A DNA stretch of 64,000 bases. It comes from Psychrobacter sp. ANT_WB68 (GTDB lineage: Bacteria > Pseudomonadota > Gammaproteobacteria > Pseudomonadales > Moraxellaceae). Position 1 is the stretch's first letter; every line of letters starts with the position of its first letter. The notes beneath the pieces were generated by a model. The model did no database searches, was not told where the DNA came from, and was given only the letters and a program-made list of their open reading frames with translations. A program made the translations under genes and the position numbers. The stretch spans positions 186,001 to 250,000 of the forward strand of contig NZ_VOAZ01000003.1 of NCBI RefSeq assembly GCF_008369115.1. Direction: 5' to 3'. Below are positions 39,006-48,408 of this stretch, one piece after another.

Positions 39006-40385
39006 ATGAGCGCTGATGCCATAGATAAACATAAGCATGAACCTGCACCCAAGCCGTTTAGTAATGCTGCCATAAATGCTAGCGTCTGCGTCCTTGTCGG
39101 TCATAGTATCGAGGCGATTACCAGTGCCGTGGTTCTAGCAAGTCTCAGTCATGTGGTTCATCTTTATGCCGATAAAGACGTATTGACGCAGCAATTACAA
39201 CAATATGGCTTTGAGCATCATCTGCAAGCGCTTTGGCAAATGTATGACCAGCAGCAACAGATTATGAGCTATACGCTACCAAAGAGTGCTGATGAGTTAA
39301 TACAGCGTTATGAAGTGGCGAGTGATAATGATGAGAAAAAATCAGCTGCGCTATATTGGCTATTTTTAGATAGTATTAGCTCAGTATGGCTAGAAGACAG
39401 CTGGATTACTGCCTTTAACCATAGTCATGAGCAAGCATTACCAATCATAATGAGCGGTATTAAACAGTTAGGAGCGGTTGCAGCCTTGTCCAAACGTTTA
39501 CAGCGCGCTTGGGTCTATTATCTACCGTTCGTATTCTTAAAAGACGGTGATGCTTATAGCTCGATGTTAAATCCATCGTTATGGTTGCTCGGTGAAAAAA
39601 CGCCAAACAGTAGCCATCATCTAAATCTGCTACAACCATTGATACAGCATGCGCGTGCGACGTATCATGCCGATATTGCCACGATAGAGTTTGCGCGTAG
39701 TAGTATCATGGCGATGCTTGCAACGCGGGTCAGCTTTATGAATGAGATGTCGCGTTTGGCCGACAGTCATCAGGTCGATATCCAGCAGGTCAGCCACATC
39801 ATGGGCCTCGATGAGCGTGTAGGTAGTAGCTACTTACAAGCAGGTTGGGGGTTTGGCGGTAATACGCTACCGACGGAATTGGTTCAGCTGCAGCAGTCAA
39901 GTCAAGCGCAGAGCTTAGCCATGCCGTTATTGCAATCGGTCATCCATATTAATGAAGACCAAAAAGAGCTGATATTCCGCAAGTTTTGGCAGTATTTTGA
40001 TGGTTTTATCGATAATAAAACCGTCATGATTTGGGGCGGTAGTTATAAAGCAGGCTCAGGACGCACGGCCGAGTCGGCTATTCATCCTTTATTGGCATTA
40101 TTATGGTCTTATAATATCCGCACGCTGGTTTATAGTGATAAAGCGCAAATGGAGCTTGCCGCGCTTTATGAGCAGCAGCCATTGCTTGAATTAATTGACA
40201 ATCCTTATCAACAGCTTAATGAGGCGCAGGCAATCTTTATTATCAGTTGGTTGCCAGAAAACCGACTGGATATTAACAGACTGAATCAGCAGGCGATGCT
40301 CATATTCGATGCACAAAATGCTTTGTCACGGACACAGATTGATGCTTTAGTCGGGGATTATATTGGTATTGGTCGCGCTAAATAA
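39006..40385 (+). CDS. UDP-glucose 6-dehydrogenase homologue lacking catalytic residues
   Basis: A 459-aa protein with the UDP-glucose/GDP-mannose dehydrogenase layout: N-terminal Rossmann-like part (24-55), central helical domain RSSIMAMLATRVSFMNEMSRLADSHQVDIQQVSHIMGLDERVGSSYLQAGWGFGG (about 235-285), and C-terminal UDP-binding-like domain. Key residues are lost. The N-terminal GxGYVG reads VGHSIEA. The Lys before the central Asn is Arg. The catalytic GGSCFPKD is GGNTLPTE, putting Thr287 where the nucleophilic Cys belongs. The reading frame is intact, so it is a retained but probably non-dehydrogenase paralogue. It occupies the ugd position between pgi and pgm. Confidence 0.72.
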   Translation: MSADAIDKHKHEPAPKPFSNAAINASVCVLVGHSIEAITSAVVLASLSHVVHLYADKDVLTQQLQQYGFEHHLQALWQMYDQQQQIMSYTLPKSADELIQRYEVASDNDEKKSAALYWLFLDSISSVWLEDSWITAFNHSHEQALPIIMSGIKQLGAVAALSKRLQRAWVYYLPFVFLKDGDAYSSMLNPSLWLLGEKTPNSSHHLNLLQPLIQHARATYHADIATIEFARSSIMAMLATRVSFMNEMSRLADSHQVDIQQVSHIMGLDERVGSSYLQAGWGFGGNTLPTELVQLQQSSQAQSLAMPLLQSVIHINEDQKELIFRKFWQYFDGFIDNKTVMIWGGSYKAGSGRTAESAIHPLLALLWSYNIRTLVYSDKAQMELAALYEQQPLLELIDNPYQQLNEAQAIFIISWLPENRLDINRLNQQAMLIFDAQNALSRTQIDALVGDYIGIGRAK

Positions 40386-40439
40386 GGCTTTCTATCAAGT
40401 GTAAATTCAACGCAGTAGACAAACAGTTGTTAGGCTAAA

Positions 40440-40493
40440 TCTATAAAAAAGGCGCCGGTTAATTTCTATATTAACCGGCGCCTTTTTTATAGA
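40440..40493. terminator. Bidirectional terminator between the ugd-like gene and pgm
   Basis: Perfect 23-bp arms (40440-40462 and 40471-40493) with GGCGCCGG/CCGGCGCC core, A/T tails and an 8-nt loop, between convergent genes. Confidence 0.93.
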
Positions 40494-40535
40494 TTTATAT
40501 TGTACTCACAAATCAAAGTCACAAATCAAAGCTAT

Positions 40536-42017
40536 TTAAGCAGGTACAGCACCTTGGCTGGCAAGCCATTGCTGAATCTCTTGGGTTTTAGTTTGTAGTA
40601 AATCCTTATCCCCGCGACTTTCAATATTTAATCTGATCAGTGGTTCTGTATTTGATGCACGTAAGTTAAAACGCCATTCGCCAAAGTTCAAACTCAAACC
40701 ATCAAGCATCGATTTAGTTGGATTTTCGTTGCTAAACTTTGCTTCAATTGCCTTAATAATCGCCTGCGCATCAAGAGTAGTGAGATGAAAATTTAGCTCA
40801 CCTGAGCTTGGATAGGCTTGAATATAACCGCTGACCAATTTTGATAACTTTTTACCTGTGGTGGATAATAACTCAATGGTTAGCAGCCAAGGAATCATAC
40901 CGCTGTCACAGTAGAAAAAATCACGGAAATAGTGATGTGCAGACATCTCGCCGCCGTATACAGCGCCAGAATCACGCATCACTTGCTTGATAAATGAGTG
41001 TCCAGACTTACTGATGACCGCTTTACCTTTATGCTCATGAATGACGGCTTCGGTGTTATAAATGACCCGTGGATCATAAACAATCGACTCGCCTGCATAC
41101 TTGTTTAAAAACGCTTGCGCGAGCATCCCAACGACATAGCTACCATCAATAAATTCGCCATGCTCATCAAATAAGAAACAGCGGTCAAAGTCCCCATCAA
41201 AAGCAATACCAAGGTCGGCTTTATTTGCTAACACGGCTTGCTGAGTTACGGTTCTATTAGCTTCAATCATAGGATTGGGGATGCCATTCGGAAAGCTACC
41301 ATCAGGCGTATGATGCAGTTTAATAATTTCAATCGGCGCGCCAGCTTGTGCTAACTTCTCAATTAATAAATCAACCACGGGACCGGCGCTGCCATTACCT
41401 GAATTAATCACCAGCTTAAGCGGTTTTAATTTATCAATATCGACGAAGGTCATCACATGATTGATATAGGCGCTTTTATCCGTCAACAGCTGCAATTTAC
41501 CTAGTGTATTGTCAGTGGCAAATTGTCCAGATTCTGCCAAGACTTGAATCTCAGCCAAACCATCATCGGCACTAATCGGTTTTGATTGTTCCTTGACCAA
41601 CTTTAAGCCATTATAATTAATCGGATTATGACTAGCAGTCACTTCGATACCACCCAGCGCCTTATAGTGACTGGTGGCAAAATACACCTCTTCAGTTCCC
41701 GTCATCCCTAAATCGATCACGTCGACGCCGGCATCTAGTATACCTTTGATAGCCGCTTGTTTTAACTGCTCACTTGAATGACGAATATCGCTACCGATAA
41801 CGACAGCTGGCTTTAAGTTTTTTAATTCAGTAGAGGCGTCAGCTACGTTATAACGCTGGAATAAAATCTGTGCAAAGGCACGCCCGATACGGTAAGCAAT
41901 ATTCTCGTCTAGATTGACTCCAAGCTCACCGCGGATATCATAAGCCTTAAATGAATTGATAATAATAGGATTAAATTCAGTGGTTGATTGATAGCCAGTA
42001 GTCGCAGAAGTGGACAT
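40536..42017 (-). CDS. pgm: Phosphomannomutase/phosphoglucomutase
   Basis: Alpha-D-phosphohexomutase (493 aa) that moves phosphate between C6 and C1 of glucose or mannose. IINSFKAYDIRGELGVNLDENIAYRIGRA is the domain-1 start; the phosphoserine loop is EVTASHNPINYNGLKL (Ser near residue 130); the metal loop is IAFDGDFDRCFLFDEHG; sugar specificity GEMSAHHYF; and phosphate-binding RASNTEPLIRLNIES. This is the AlgC/ManB type. It closes the galE-galU-pgi block on the opposite strand, and supplies glucose 1-phosphate to GalU. Some annotators would name it algC or manB. Confidence 0.93.
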   Translation of the reverse strand: MSTSATTGYQSTTEFNPIIINSFKAYDIRGELGVNLDENIAYRIGRAFAQILFQRYNVADASTELKNLKPAVVIGSDIRHSSEQLKQAAIKGILDAGVDVIDLGMTGTEEVYFATSHYKALGGIEVTASHNPINYNGLKLVKEQSKPISADDGLAEIQVLAESGQFATDNTLGKLQLLTDKSAYINHVMTFVDIDKLKPLKLVINSGNGSAGPVVDLLIEKLAQAGAPIEIIKLHHTPDGSFPNGIPNPMIEANRTVTQQAVLANKADLGIAFDGDFDRCFLFDEHGEFIDGSYVVGMLAQAFLNKYAGESIVYDPRVIYNTEAVIHEHKGKAVISKSGHSFIKQVMRDSGAVYGGEMSAHHYFRDFFYCDSGMIPWLLTIELLSTTGKKLSKLVSGYIQAYPSSGELNFHLTTLDAQAIIKAIEAKFSNENPTKSMLDGLSLNFGEWRFNLRASNTEPLIRLNIESRGDKDLLQTKTQEIQQWLASQGAVPA

Positions 42018-42189
42018 AATGATAAAGTTCCTTAGGCGTGAGCAGTGAAAAATGATTTAGTCATATCAGGATTATAAGTCAATAAGCGTTCAATGATACA
42101 CTAACTGCTAAATGAGTCGTACTCATGTCTGTTGCTCTATTAGGCGACTATCCGACTCAATGATTAACAAAAAATATAAGAGCATTTTT

Positions 42190-43068
42190 ATGAGCATTTT
42201 AGAAAATCAGATCTTAACACCTGAGCCTGTACAAGGAACGCCAGTTGCTAGTGGTGAGTTAGATGATTTATTGGCCTTAATGGCACGGCTGCGTGCTGAT
42301 TGTCCGTGGGATAAAAAACAAAGCAATCATAGTCTCATTCCTTATGCGATTGAAGAAGCTTACGAGCTAGGGGAAGCGGTACAAAGTGATGATGACGAAG
42401 ACATCAAAGGTGAGCTTGGTGATGTGCTGCTACAAGTGGTTTTTCATTGCCAAATGTATGCTGAGCAAGGGCGCTTTGATATGAGCGATGTGATTACCAC
42501 TTTACAAGAAAAACTCATTCGTCGTCATCCGCATGTCTTTGAAGCAGAAATTTTAAAAGATGAAGCAGCGGTAAAAATACGCTGGGATGAGATTAAGGCG
42601 GAGGAACAACAAGAACGCGCCGCACGTGGCAAACCACAGCGCCGTTTGGACAATACCAAAGCAGGCAGCGCCTTGATGCAGGCGCAGGATGTACAAAAAC
42701 AGGCGTCAAAATTGGGTTTTGATTGGGAAGGCGTGAGCGGTGCGTTTGATAAACTCGATGAGGAAATTGCCGAGCTAAAGGCCGAGATTTTAGATGAGCC
42801 AAAAGATGCTGCTAAATATAACATAAGCAAAGTCAATATCAGAGACATTGAAAAAGAGCTTGGCGATTGCATGTTTGCGCTGGTCAATGTCGCGCGTAAA
42901 TTAAACCTCGATGCCGAAACAGCAACCCTGACCTGTGTGCATAAATTTAAATCACGCTTTGGCTATATTGAAGACCAATTAGCTGCTGCTGGCAAGCGTT
43001 TAGAGGATAGTGATATTCATGAGATGGATACGTTATGGGAAGCGGCGAAACAGCATGAACGCGATTAA
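42190..43068 (+). CDS. mazG: Nucleoside triphosphate pyrophosphohydrolase MazG
   Basis: Hydrolyses (d)NTPs to monophosphates and is linked to house-cleaning and (p)ppGpp control. Two MazG folds are present: the first has LLALMARLRADCPWDKKQSNHSLIPYAIEEAYELGEAV and GELGDVLLQVVFHCQMY with the EExxE...ExxD metal motif; the second has KLDEEIAELKAEI and EKELGDCMFALVNVARKL. I start at MSILENQIL (42190); the 26 earlier in-frame codons have no homology. The stop overlaps the next gene's start by 14 bp. Confidence 0.95.
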   Translation: MSILENQILTPEPVQGTPVASGELDDLLALMARLRADCPWDKKQSNHSLIPYAIEEAYELGEAVQSDDDEDIKGELGDVLLQVVFHCQMYAEQGRFDMSDVITTLQEKLIRRHPHVFEAEILKDEAAVKIRWDEIKAEEQQERAARGKPQRRLDNTKAGSALMQAQDVQKQASKLGFDWEGVSGAFDKLDEEIAELKAEILDEPKDAAKYNISKVNIRDIEKELGDCMFALVNVARKLNLDAETATLTCVHKFKSRFGYIEDQLAAAGKRLEDSDIHEMDTLWEAAKQHERD

Positions 43069-43477
43069 TAGATGCTTACTTACCAAATACTCGCTTACTA
43101 AATGCTCATTCATTAAACGGTCATATGATAGCTTGTTTAAACATTTGACTATTTTTTTAGTAGGCATATTTTTTATGCTATCTCATTCTGTCTTTGCAGC
43201 GCCTTGTTTTGATAATCCGCAAAGTGCTTATAACTATCTATTGACGCAAGAAACAGCGCAAACCCAAGCACGTGATCAGAGTAGCATTAACATCAATCGA
43301 GCGACAGAAGCTGAGCTGGTATCATTAAATGGCATTGGCAGCAGTAAAGCACAGGCGATTATGTTATATCGTGACATGTTTGGTGGCTTTAAGACGGTTG
43401 ATGAGTTGACCAAGGTAAAAGGCATCGGTGCAAAAACCATTGAGAAGAATCGCAGGCGTTTAAGCGTACAGGATTAA
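43055..43477 (+). CDS. ComEA-like helix-hairpin-helix protein, exported
   Basis: A 140-aa protein. An N-terminal basic region and hydrophobic segment (LTIFLVGIFFMLSHSVFAAP, about 32-50) suggest a signal peptide cleaved after FAA. The C-terminal domain SININRATEAELVSLNGIGSSKAQAIMLYRDMFGGFKTVDELTKVKGIGAKTIEKNR is a typical ComEA double HhH, a non-specific DNA-binding fold. In competent Moraxellaceae, ComEA in the periplasm helps pull DNA in. The start at 43055 overlaps mazG by 14 bp, suggesting coupling; the whole N-terminal stretch is unusually long for a signal peptide, so a later start is possible. Confidence 0.82.
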   Translation: MNAINRCLLTKYSLTKCSFIKRSYDSLFKHLTIFLVGIFFMLSHSVFAAPCFDNPQSAYNYLLTQETAQTQARDQSSININRATEAELVSLNGIGSSKAQAIMLYRDMFGGFKTVDELTKVKGIGAKTIEKNRRRLSVQD

Positions 43478-43653
43478 TCACGGTATTAATCACGATATTT
43501 TGTATTAATTAACCCCAATATTGACAAAATAGCATGTAAGTAAATGTCATAACACACCCACCATGGTCAAAATTTGTTAAACTAGCAGGTACATCCGCCT
43601 GATAGACGCTGTGTTCGTCAGGGTGGTTAAGAATAAAGGCGAGGAGTAGATGC

Positions 43654-45951
43654 ATGGCCGAGCGTGCCGCCAAGCAGTTAGAACTGAATAAATCTGAATT
43701 ACCAAATTCCATTACCGAAGTGATTGCAACCCTAACCCGAGCTGGGTTTGATGCCTATATCGTCGGTGGCGGCGTGCGCGACACATTGCTAGGCCTGCGT
43801 CCAAAAGACTTTGATGCGGTCACTGATGCCAAGCCCCATGAGATTAAAGACGTCTTTGGTAAGCGCTGCCGTATTATCGGCCGCCGCTTTCAATTGGCGC
43901 ATGTGTACTCCGGGCGTGAGCTGATCGAAGTGGCCACTTTCCGTGGACCACCGCTTAATGATTCTAATACCAATCAAGACGGCATGATTCTGCGCGACAA
44001 TGTCTGGGGCGATATCAAACAAGATTTTGCCCGTCGCGACTTTTCTATCAACGCCCTTTATTATCAGCCACTCAAAGGCGTGGTACATGATTTTTGCGGT
44101 GCGCTTGAAGATATCGATAATAAAATCATTCGCCTATTAGGTAATGCGCCGACTCGTATCGAAGAGGATCCGGTCAGATTGCTGCGTGCCCTACGTTTTA
44201 AAGCCAAATTGGGCTTTGATTTTGATAGCGAATTGGCCGCACAGTTTCATGATGGTAACTGGTCATTACTTGAACAAATCTCTCCGCATCGTCTGTATGA
44301 TGAAACGCAAAAGATGTTTACCGGTGGTTATTTGGTGCCGTTATTGCCGTTATTGTTTGAGTCGGGCGCGATTGATAGTCTTATTGTTTATCCACCTGCT
44401 GAGCCGAGTGCCTTAGTTAAACAAGTCGCTATTAATACCGACAAACGTATTGCTGCTGGCAAAAGTATTAACCCTGCTTTCTTTTATGCAGCGTTGCTGT
44501 GGGAAAATTACCTACATCAATTAGAAAAAGCCAAAAAACGTAATATGCCTTTTGCGGATGCGCAGATGCATGCAGCAAGCAAAGTCATTGACCGTCAGCG
44601 TATTAAAACTGCTATCCCAAAATTTGCTGAACAGTTTATTCGTGATATTTGGATATTACAGCCAAAATTGGCTGCGCCGCGTAGTAAACAAATTGTTCAG
44701 TTGTCTGAACACCCACGCTTCCGTGCCGGTTTCGATTTCTTGTTGCTGCGCGAGCAGTGCGGCGATGCCGAACATCCGCTATCAGAATCCACCAATGATA
44801 TGGGCGAGTGGTGGCACAACTATCAGACCTTGACTGAACAGCAACAACAACAAGCGATTGACGATTTTGATGAAAAAATTCGTCGCGGCGCTTATAAGCA
44901 AGGGCAGCGTGGTCGTGGACGTAATCGTCAAAAACAGCAAACCTCGAACGATAATAGCAAGGTGAATCACATAGAAAACGCTCAGCAAGATAAAGTAAAC
45001 AGCAATGGTCATACCAAGCAAGTTGTCAACGATGCTTCAAACGTGCCATCACGTCGCCGTCGCGCTGCTAGTCAGTCTGGCGCTCAGCATGCTAATAACA
45101 GTGTCAATAGTCATGGTCATAATAAGGGCTATGATAAGCAGCAAGCAACACAAGATAATAATGAGCTTGCGCAGTTGCAACAGTTATCCCTTGCGAACAC
45201 TGGTCATCAAGCGGCAAATGGACGCCACGATGTTAAACCTGCACCGTTGTTTGTGATAGAACATGAAAAGGTTGTGCCGCCATTACGCAAGCACTTACCA
45301 AGTGACGCAAAGTCGCTGTCTAAGTCTAAATTGTCTAGCCAAGGACCTGCGAAAAATGCCGTCAGTGAAAGCACGTCGACGCAGGAAGTAGCGAATAAGA
45401 CAGCCGTGCCTAAAGAGCAGTCTGACAATCAATCACAACAGCATCGTCATGCTAAGAAACCAAAGCAAGTTGATGTTAATACTAATGCTGACTCAGTTGC
45501 TACTAAAGCGCATACGACAGAGCATGCTACGCGCACGGTAGCAAGAACACCTGCACTCGTCAGCATGAATAACGAGCCGATACCGCATAAACGCCGCCGT
45601 CGTCAGCCTTCAGTGATAGACAATAACAGTAGTAATGACCGTATAAATAGCTCAGCCAATAGCAATAGCGTAGAGGCAAAAGCAGTCGGCAGCCAAGAGC
45701 AGAAAGCGGAAAAATACGTAAAAAAAGCCCCGAAACCAGCGGCTGAAGCTACTAGTAAAATTGATGCTCAAGCTAAAAAATCAACCAAAGCTTCAGCAGC
45801 AAAACCTGCTAAAGCCAATCAGGATACTGAGAGCAAGACTACTCAAAGTCAGTCTAATAAAAGTCAGACGGCTGCTAGTAACATGAATGAGCATAAAGGA
45901 CCTGTGCCATCAAAGCGTCGCCGTCGTCAGCCAAGCGTTAATAACGTTTAG
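43654..45951 (+). CDS. pcnB: Poly(A) polymerase I with long low-complexity C-terminal tail
   Basis: Adds 3' poly(A) tails that mark RNA for decay. The nucleotidyltransferase head (1-250) has AYIVGGGVRDTLLGLRPKDFDAVTDA with the GG and DxD motifs, RRFQLAHV, and FARRDFSINALYY, followed by RIEEDPVRLLRALRFKAKLGFDF. The family core ends near residue 430 (RRGAYKQGQRGRGRNRQ). A further 330 residues are Asn/Gln/Ser/Lys-rich. They contain three copies of a motif P-x-(R/K)RRRR-(A/Q)-(A/P)-S at about 464-473, 643-654 and 751-762, the last at the C-terminus. The frame holds through the tail. GAGGAG precedes the ATG at 43654. FolK follows after 34 bp, as in other gammaproteobacteria. Confidence 0.94.
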   Translation: MAERAAKQLELNKSELPNSITEVIATLTRAGFDAYIVGGGVRDTLLGLRPKDFDAVTDAKPHEIKDVFGKRCRIIGRRFQLAHVYSGRELIEVATFRGPPLNDSNTNQDGMILRDNVWGDIKQDFARRDFSINALYYQPLKGVVHDFCGALEDIDNKIIRLLGNAPTRIEEDPVRLLRALRFKAKLGFDFDSELAAQFHDGNWSLLEQISPHRLYDETQKMFTGGYLVPLLPLLFESGAIDSLIVYPPAEPSALVKQVAINTDKRIAAGKSINPAFFYAALLWENYLHQLEKAKKRNMPFADAQMHAASKVIDRQRIKTAIPKFAEQFIRDIWILQPKLAAPRSKQIVQLSEHPRFRAGFDFLLLREQCGDAEHPLSESTNDMGEWWHNYQTLTEQQQQQAIDDFDEKIRRGAYKQGQRGRGRNRQKQQTSNDNSKVNHIENAQQDKVNSNGHTKQVVNDASNVPSRRRRAASQSGAQHANNSVNSHGHNKGYDKQQATQDNNELAQLQQLSLANTGHQAANGRHDVKPAPLFVIEHEKVVPPLRKHLPSDAKSLSKSKLSSQGPAKNAVSESTSTQEVANKTAVPKEQSDNQSQQHRHAKKPKQVDVNTNADSVATKAHTTEHATRTVARTPALVSMNNEPIPHKRRRRQPSVIDNNSSNDRINSSANSNSVEAKAVGSQEQKAEKYVKKAPKPAAEATSKIDAQAKKSTKASAAKPAKANQDTESKTTQSQSNKSQTAASNMNEHKGPVPSKRRRRQPSVNNV

Positions 45952-45985
45952 GCTCGTCAGCGGACAATAGAGTAAAGTGATAACT

Positions 45986-46534
45986 ATGAACACGCACTTT
46001 GATGCTAGTGATAACAATGACAGCTATGATTACGCGGCTTGGGTTACTTGCTATGTAGGCTTAGGTAGCAATCTGACAAATGAGTTGGGTTCTCCTGTGG
46101 AGCATTTACAGCAAGCCGTTGCGGCTATGCAGGAACAGGAGTATATACGTGCGGTACGTGTGTCTTCCTACTATGCCTCAGCGCCGATGGGACCCCAAGA
46201 CCAACCTGATTTTATCAATGCGGTCGCAGGTTTTGAAACTACCTTCACCGCGTTTAAGCTGCTTGATTTTTGCCAAGCGCTAGAACAACAAGCAAAACGC
46301 GCTCGTCTGCGCCATTGGGGTGAACGTAGCCTTGATGTCGATATCTTATTATATGGTGACGCGCAAATATCAGAGACGCAATTAACAGTACCGCATGCTG
46401 GGTTGCATGAACGCAATTTTGTCTTGATACCGCTGCGAGAGTTAGCGCCAGAGTTGATTATTAAAGGTAAACCAATCACGGATTATCCGCTGAGTCACGA
46501 TTGGAAAGGGTTAAAGTTACTATCAAATGATTGA
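45986..46534 (+). CDS. folK: 2-amino-4-hydroxy-6-hydroxymethyldihydropteridine pyrophosphokinase
   Basis: Transfers pyrophosphate from ATP to the pterin in folate synthesis. CYVGLGSNLTNELGSPVEHLQQAV, SSYYASAPMGPQDQPDFINAVAGFET, and RHWGERSLDVDILLYGD with LTVPHAGLHERNFVLIPLRELAP are full HPPK signatures. 182 aa from the ATG at 45986; a GTG three codons upstream is less likely, since AGAGTAAAG gives the ribosome-binding site for the ATG. It is part of pcnB-folK-panB-panC. Confidence 0.96.
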   Translation: MNTHFDASDNNDSYDYAAWVTCYVGLGSNLTNELGSPVEHLQQAVAAMQEQEYIRAVRVSSYYASAPMGPQDQPDFINAVAGFETTFTAFKLLDFCQALEQQAKRARLRHWGERSLDVDILLYGDAQISETQLTVPHAGLHERNFVLIPLRELAPELIIKGKPITDYPLSHDWKGLKLLSND

Positions 46535-46616
46535 TGTATTATTCGTTACAAAGTAGTGGCAAATTGGCATTTAGCAGTAGTACCAGTCATTGATGGCTAA
46601 AATTATTGAGGGTTAT

Positions 46617-47417
46617 ATGACGACTTTATCGACTTTAAATAAGTTTAAAAAAGACGGCACCAAATTTACCTGTCTGACCTGTTATGACGCCATGTTTGCG
46701 CGCATGATGGACAAAGCTCAAATTGATACAATTTTAATTGGCGACAGTCTGGGCATGGTGGTGCAAGGTCATGATTCAACCTTACCTGTCACTGTCGATG
46801 ACATGGCTTACCATACTGCCAATATTGCCCGTAGTAATAAGCACGCGCTTATTTTAGCTGATTTGCCGTTTATGAGTTATGTGACGCTGCCAGAAGCCGT
46901 AGCTAATAGCCGTAAACTTATGCAGGCTGGCGCGCATGTGATTAAAATTGAAGGCGGTAGTGAGCTTTGCGAGGTAGTTACGACTTTGGCGCAAGCAGGC
47001 ACGCCCACTTGTGTACATTTGGGGCTGACACCGCAATCAGTCAATGTGTTTGGCGGTTATAAAATCCAAGGACGTGGTGACGAGGCGGCCCATAAGCTGC
47101 TTGCTGATGCCAAAGCGGTCGTTGCTGCTGGCGCGGCACTTTTGGTATTGGAATGCGTTCCTGCTGAGCTTGCTAAAGCTGTGACCGAAGCAGTTGCCGT
47201 GCCAGTTATTGGTATTGGCGCTGGTGCTGATACTGATGGTCAAGTCTTAGTGATGCACGACATGCTGGGTATGGTACACGGTCGCGTACCGCGCTTTGTC
47301 CATGACTTTTTGACCGATAAGCGTAATAGTGAGCATAGTATTGAAGGCGCTTTTGTCCTGTATCAGCAATCGGTACGCGACGGCAGTTTTCCAACTGGGC
47401 AGCACCAATTTAGCTAG
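46617..47417 (+). CDS. panB: 3-methyl-2-oxobutanoate hydroxymethyltransferase
   Basis: First committed step of pantothenate synthesis (266 aa), using 5,10-methylenetetrahydrofolate. TCLTCYDAMFARMMDKAQIDTILIGDSLGMVVQGHDSTLPVTVDDMAYH has the metal-binding Asp and substrate residues; AHVIKIEGG, HLGLTPQSVNVFGGYKIQGR, LECVPAELAKAVTEAVAVPVIGIGAG with the catalytic Glu follow. I use the ATG at 46617, with GAGGG upstream; nine earlier in-frame codons are not conserved. Confidence 0.97.
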   Translation: MTTLSTLNKFKKDGTKFTCLTCYDAMFARMMDKAQIDTILIGDSLGMVVQGHDSTLPVTVDDMAYHTANIARSNKHALILADLPFMSYVTLPEAVANSRKLMQAGAHVIKIEGGSELCEVVTTLAQAGTPTCVHLGLTPQSVNVFGGYKIQGRGDEAAHKLLADAKAVVAAGAALLVLECVPAELAKAVTEAVAVPVIGIGAGADTDGQVLVMHDMLGMVHGRVPRFVHDFLTDKRNSEHSIEGAFVLYQQSVRDGSFPTGQHQFS

Positions 47418-47477
47418 TCGTATTTAATTTTATTGAATTTAGTGTTTTGACGATTATCAGTAGAAGAAGTATTCACC

Positions 47478-48365
47478 ATGCCAAGCATTCATCATCATAT
47501 CGCAACACTGCGCGCCGCATTAAACCCTTACCGTGGGCAACAACGTATTGCTCTAGTGCCAACGATGGGCAACCTGCATGACGGTCATCTTGAGCTGGTA
47601 AAGCTTGCTAAACAGCATGCTGATATTGTGGTGGTGAGCATCTTTGTCAATCCTACTCAATTTGGGGCGGGTGAAGATTTTGACAGTTATCCACGTACAT
47701 TAGATGCAGATGTTGCCAAGCTTGCCACCGTTGGAGCGGACTACGTATTTGCTCCAAGTATTGATGAGATGTATCCGGTATTACCGCCACCAACGTCAGT
47801 CCGAGCTGGGGAAATTACCGCGCAGCTATGTGGTCAATCACGCCCCAATCACTTTGATGGCGTCGGTATTGTCGTCTCTAAGCTCTTTAATATTGTGCAG
47901 CCTGAGGTGGCAGTCTTTGGTCAAAAAGATTATCAGCAATTGGCGATTATCCAGCAAATCGTGCGTGATTTAAGTTATCCTATCGAAATTATAGGTGCGC
48001 CTATCGTGCGTGCTGCTGATGGCCTAGCATTATCTTCGCGCAATCAGTATCTAACTGAAGCTGAGCGCAGCGCTGCTCCTGTGCTACATAAAGAATTACA
48101 ACGCTTAGCTGCGCAACTGATGCATGGTCAGCATCTCGAGCAAGGACTTGAGTCTCTGTTAATAGAGACGCGGACACGCATAACTGAGGCGGGGTTTAAG
48201 ATTGATTATTTAGAGGTCAAAACGGCTCAGCTAGATTCTTTAAAGGTAGATGGTGCATCTGCAAGTTTCAATGGAGACCATCAGGATTTGGTGGTTTTGG
48301 TTGCTGCTTGGTTGGGCCGTGCACGTTTGTTAGACAATCAGTTGGTGACGGTTCAGCAGCCGTAA
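47478..48365 (+). CDS. panC: Pantothenate synthetase
   Basis: ATP-dependent ligation of pantoate and beta-alanine (295 aa). VPTMGNLHDGHLELVKLAKQHADIVVVSIFVNPTQFG holds the HIGH-like motif; DFDSYPRTLDAD, LCGQSRPNHFDGVGIVVSKLFNIVQPEVAVFGQKDYQQLAII and ADGLALSSRNQYLT (KMSKS-like) are all present. It is separated from panB by 60 bp. The C-terminal part has a slightly longer TAQLDSLKVDGASASFNGDH loop than usual. Confidence 0.97.
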   Translation: MPSIHHHIATLRAALNPYRGQQRIALVPTMGNLHDGHLELVKLAKQHADIVVVSIFVNPTQFGAGEDFDSYPRTLDADVAKLATVGADYVFAPSIDEMYPVLPPPTSVRAGEITAQLCGQSRPNHFDGVGIVVSKLFNIVQPEVAVFGQKDYQQLAIIQQIVRDLSYPIEIIGAPIVRAADGLALSSRNQYLTEAERSAAPVLHKELQRLAAQLMHGQHLEQGLESLLIETRTRITEAGFKIDYLEVKTAQLDSLKVDGASASFNGDHQDLVVLVAAWLGRARLLDNQLVTVQQP

Positions 48366-48408
48366 TAACAGAGTAATTCGCCAGACGCAATTATTAGGAT
48401 GACGGATC

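Noticed and set aside
28449-42017. Mobile element or prophage as cause of the glycan island
   Set aside because: No transposase, integrase, direct repeats or tRNA seen at the edges; recombination between homologous flanks is sufficient.
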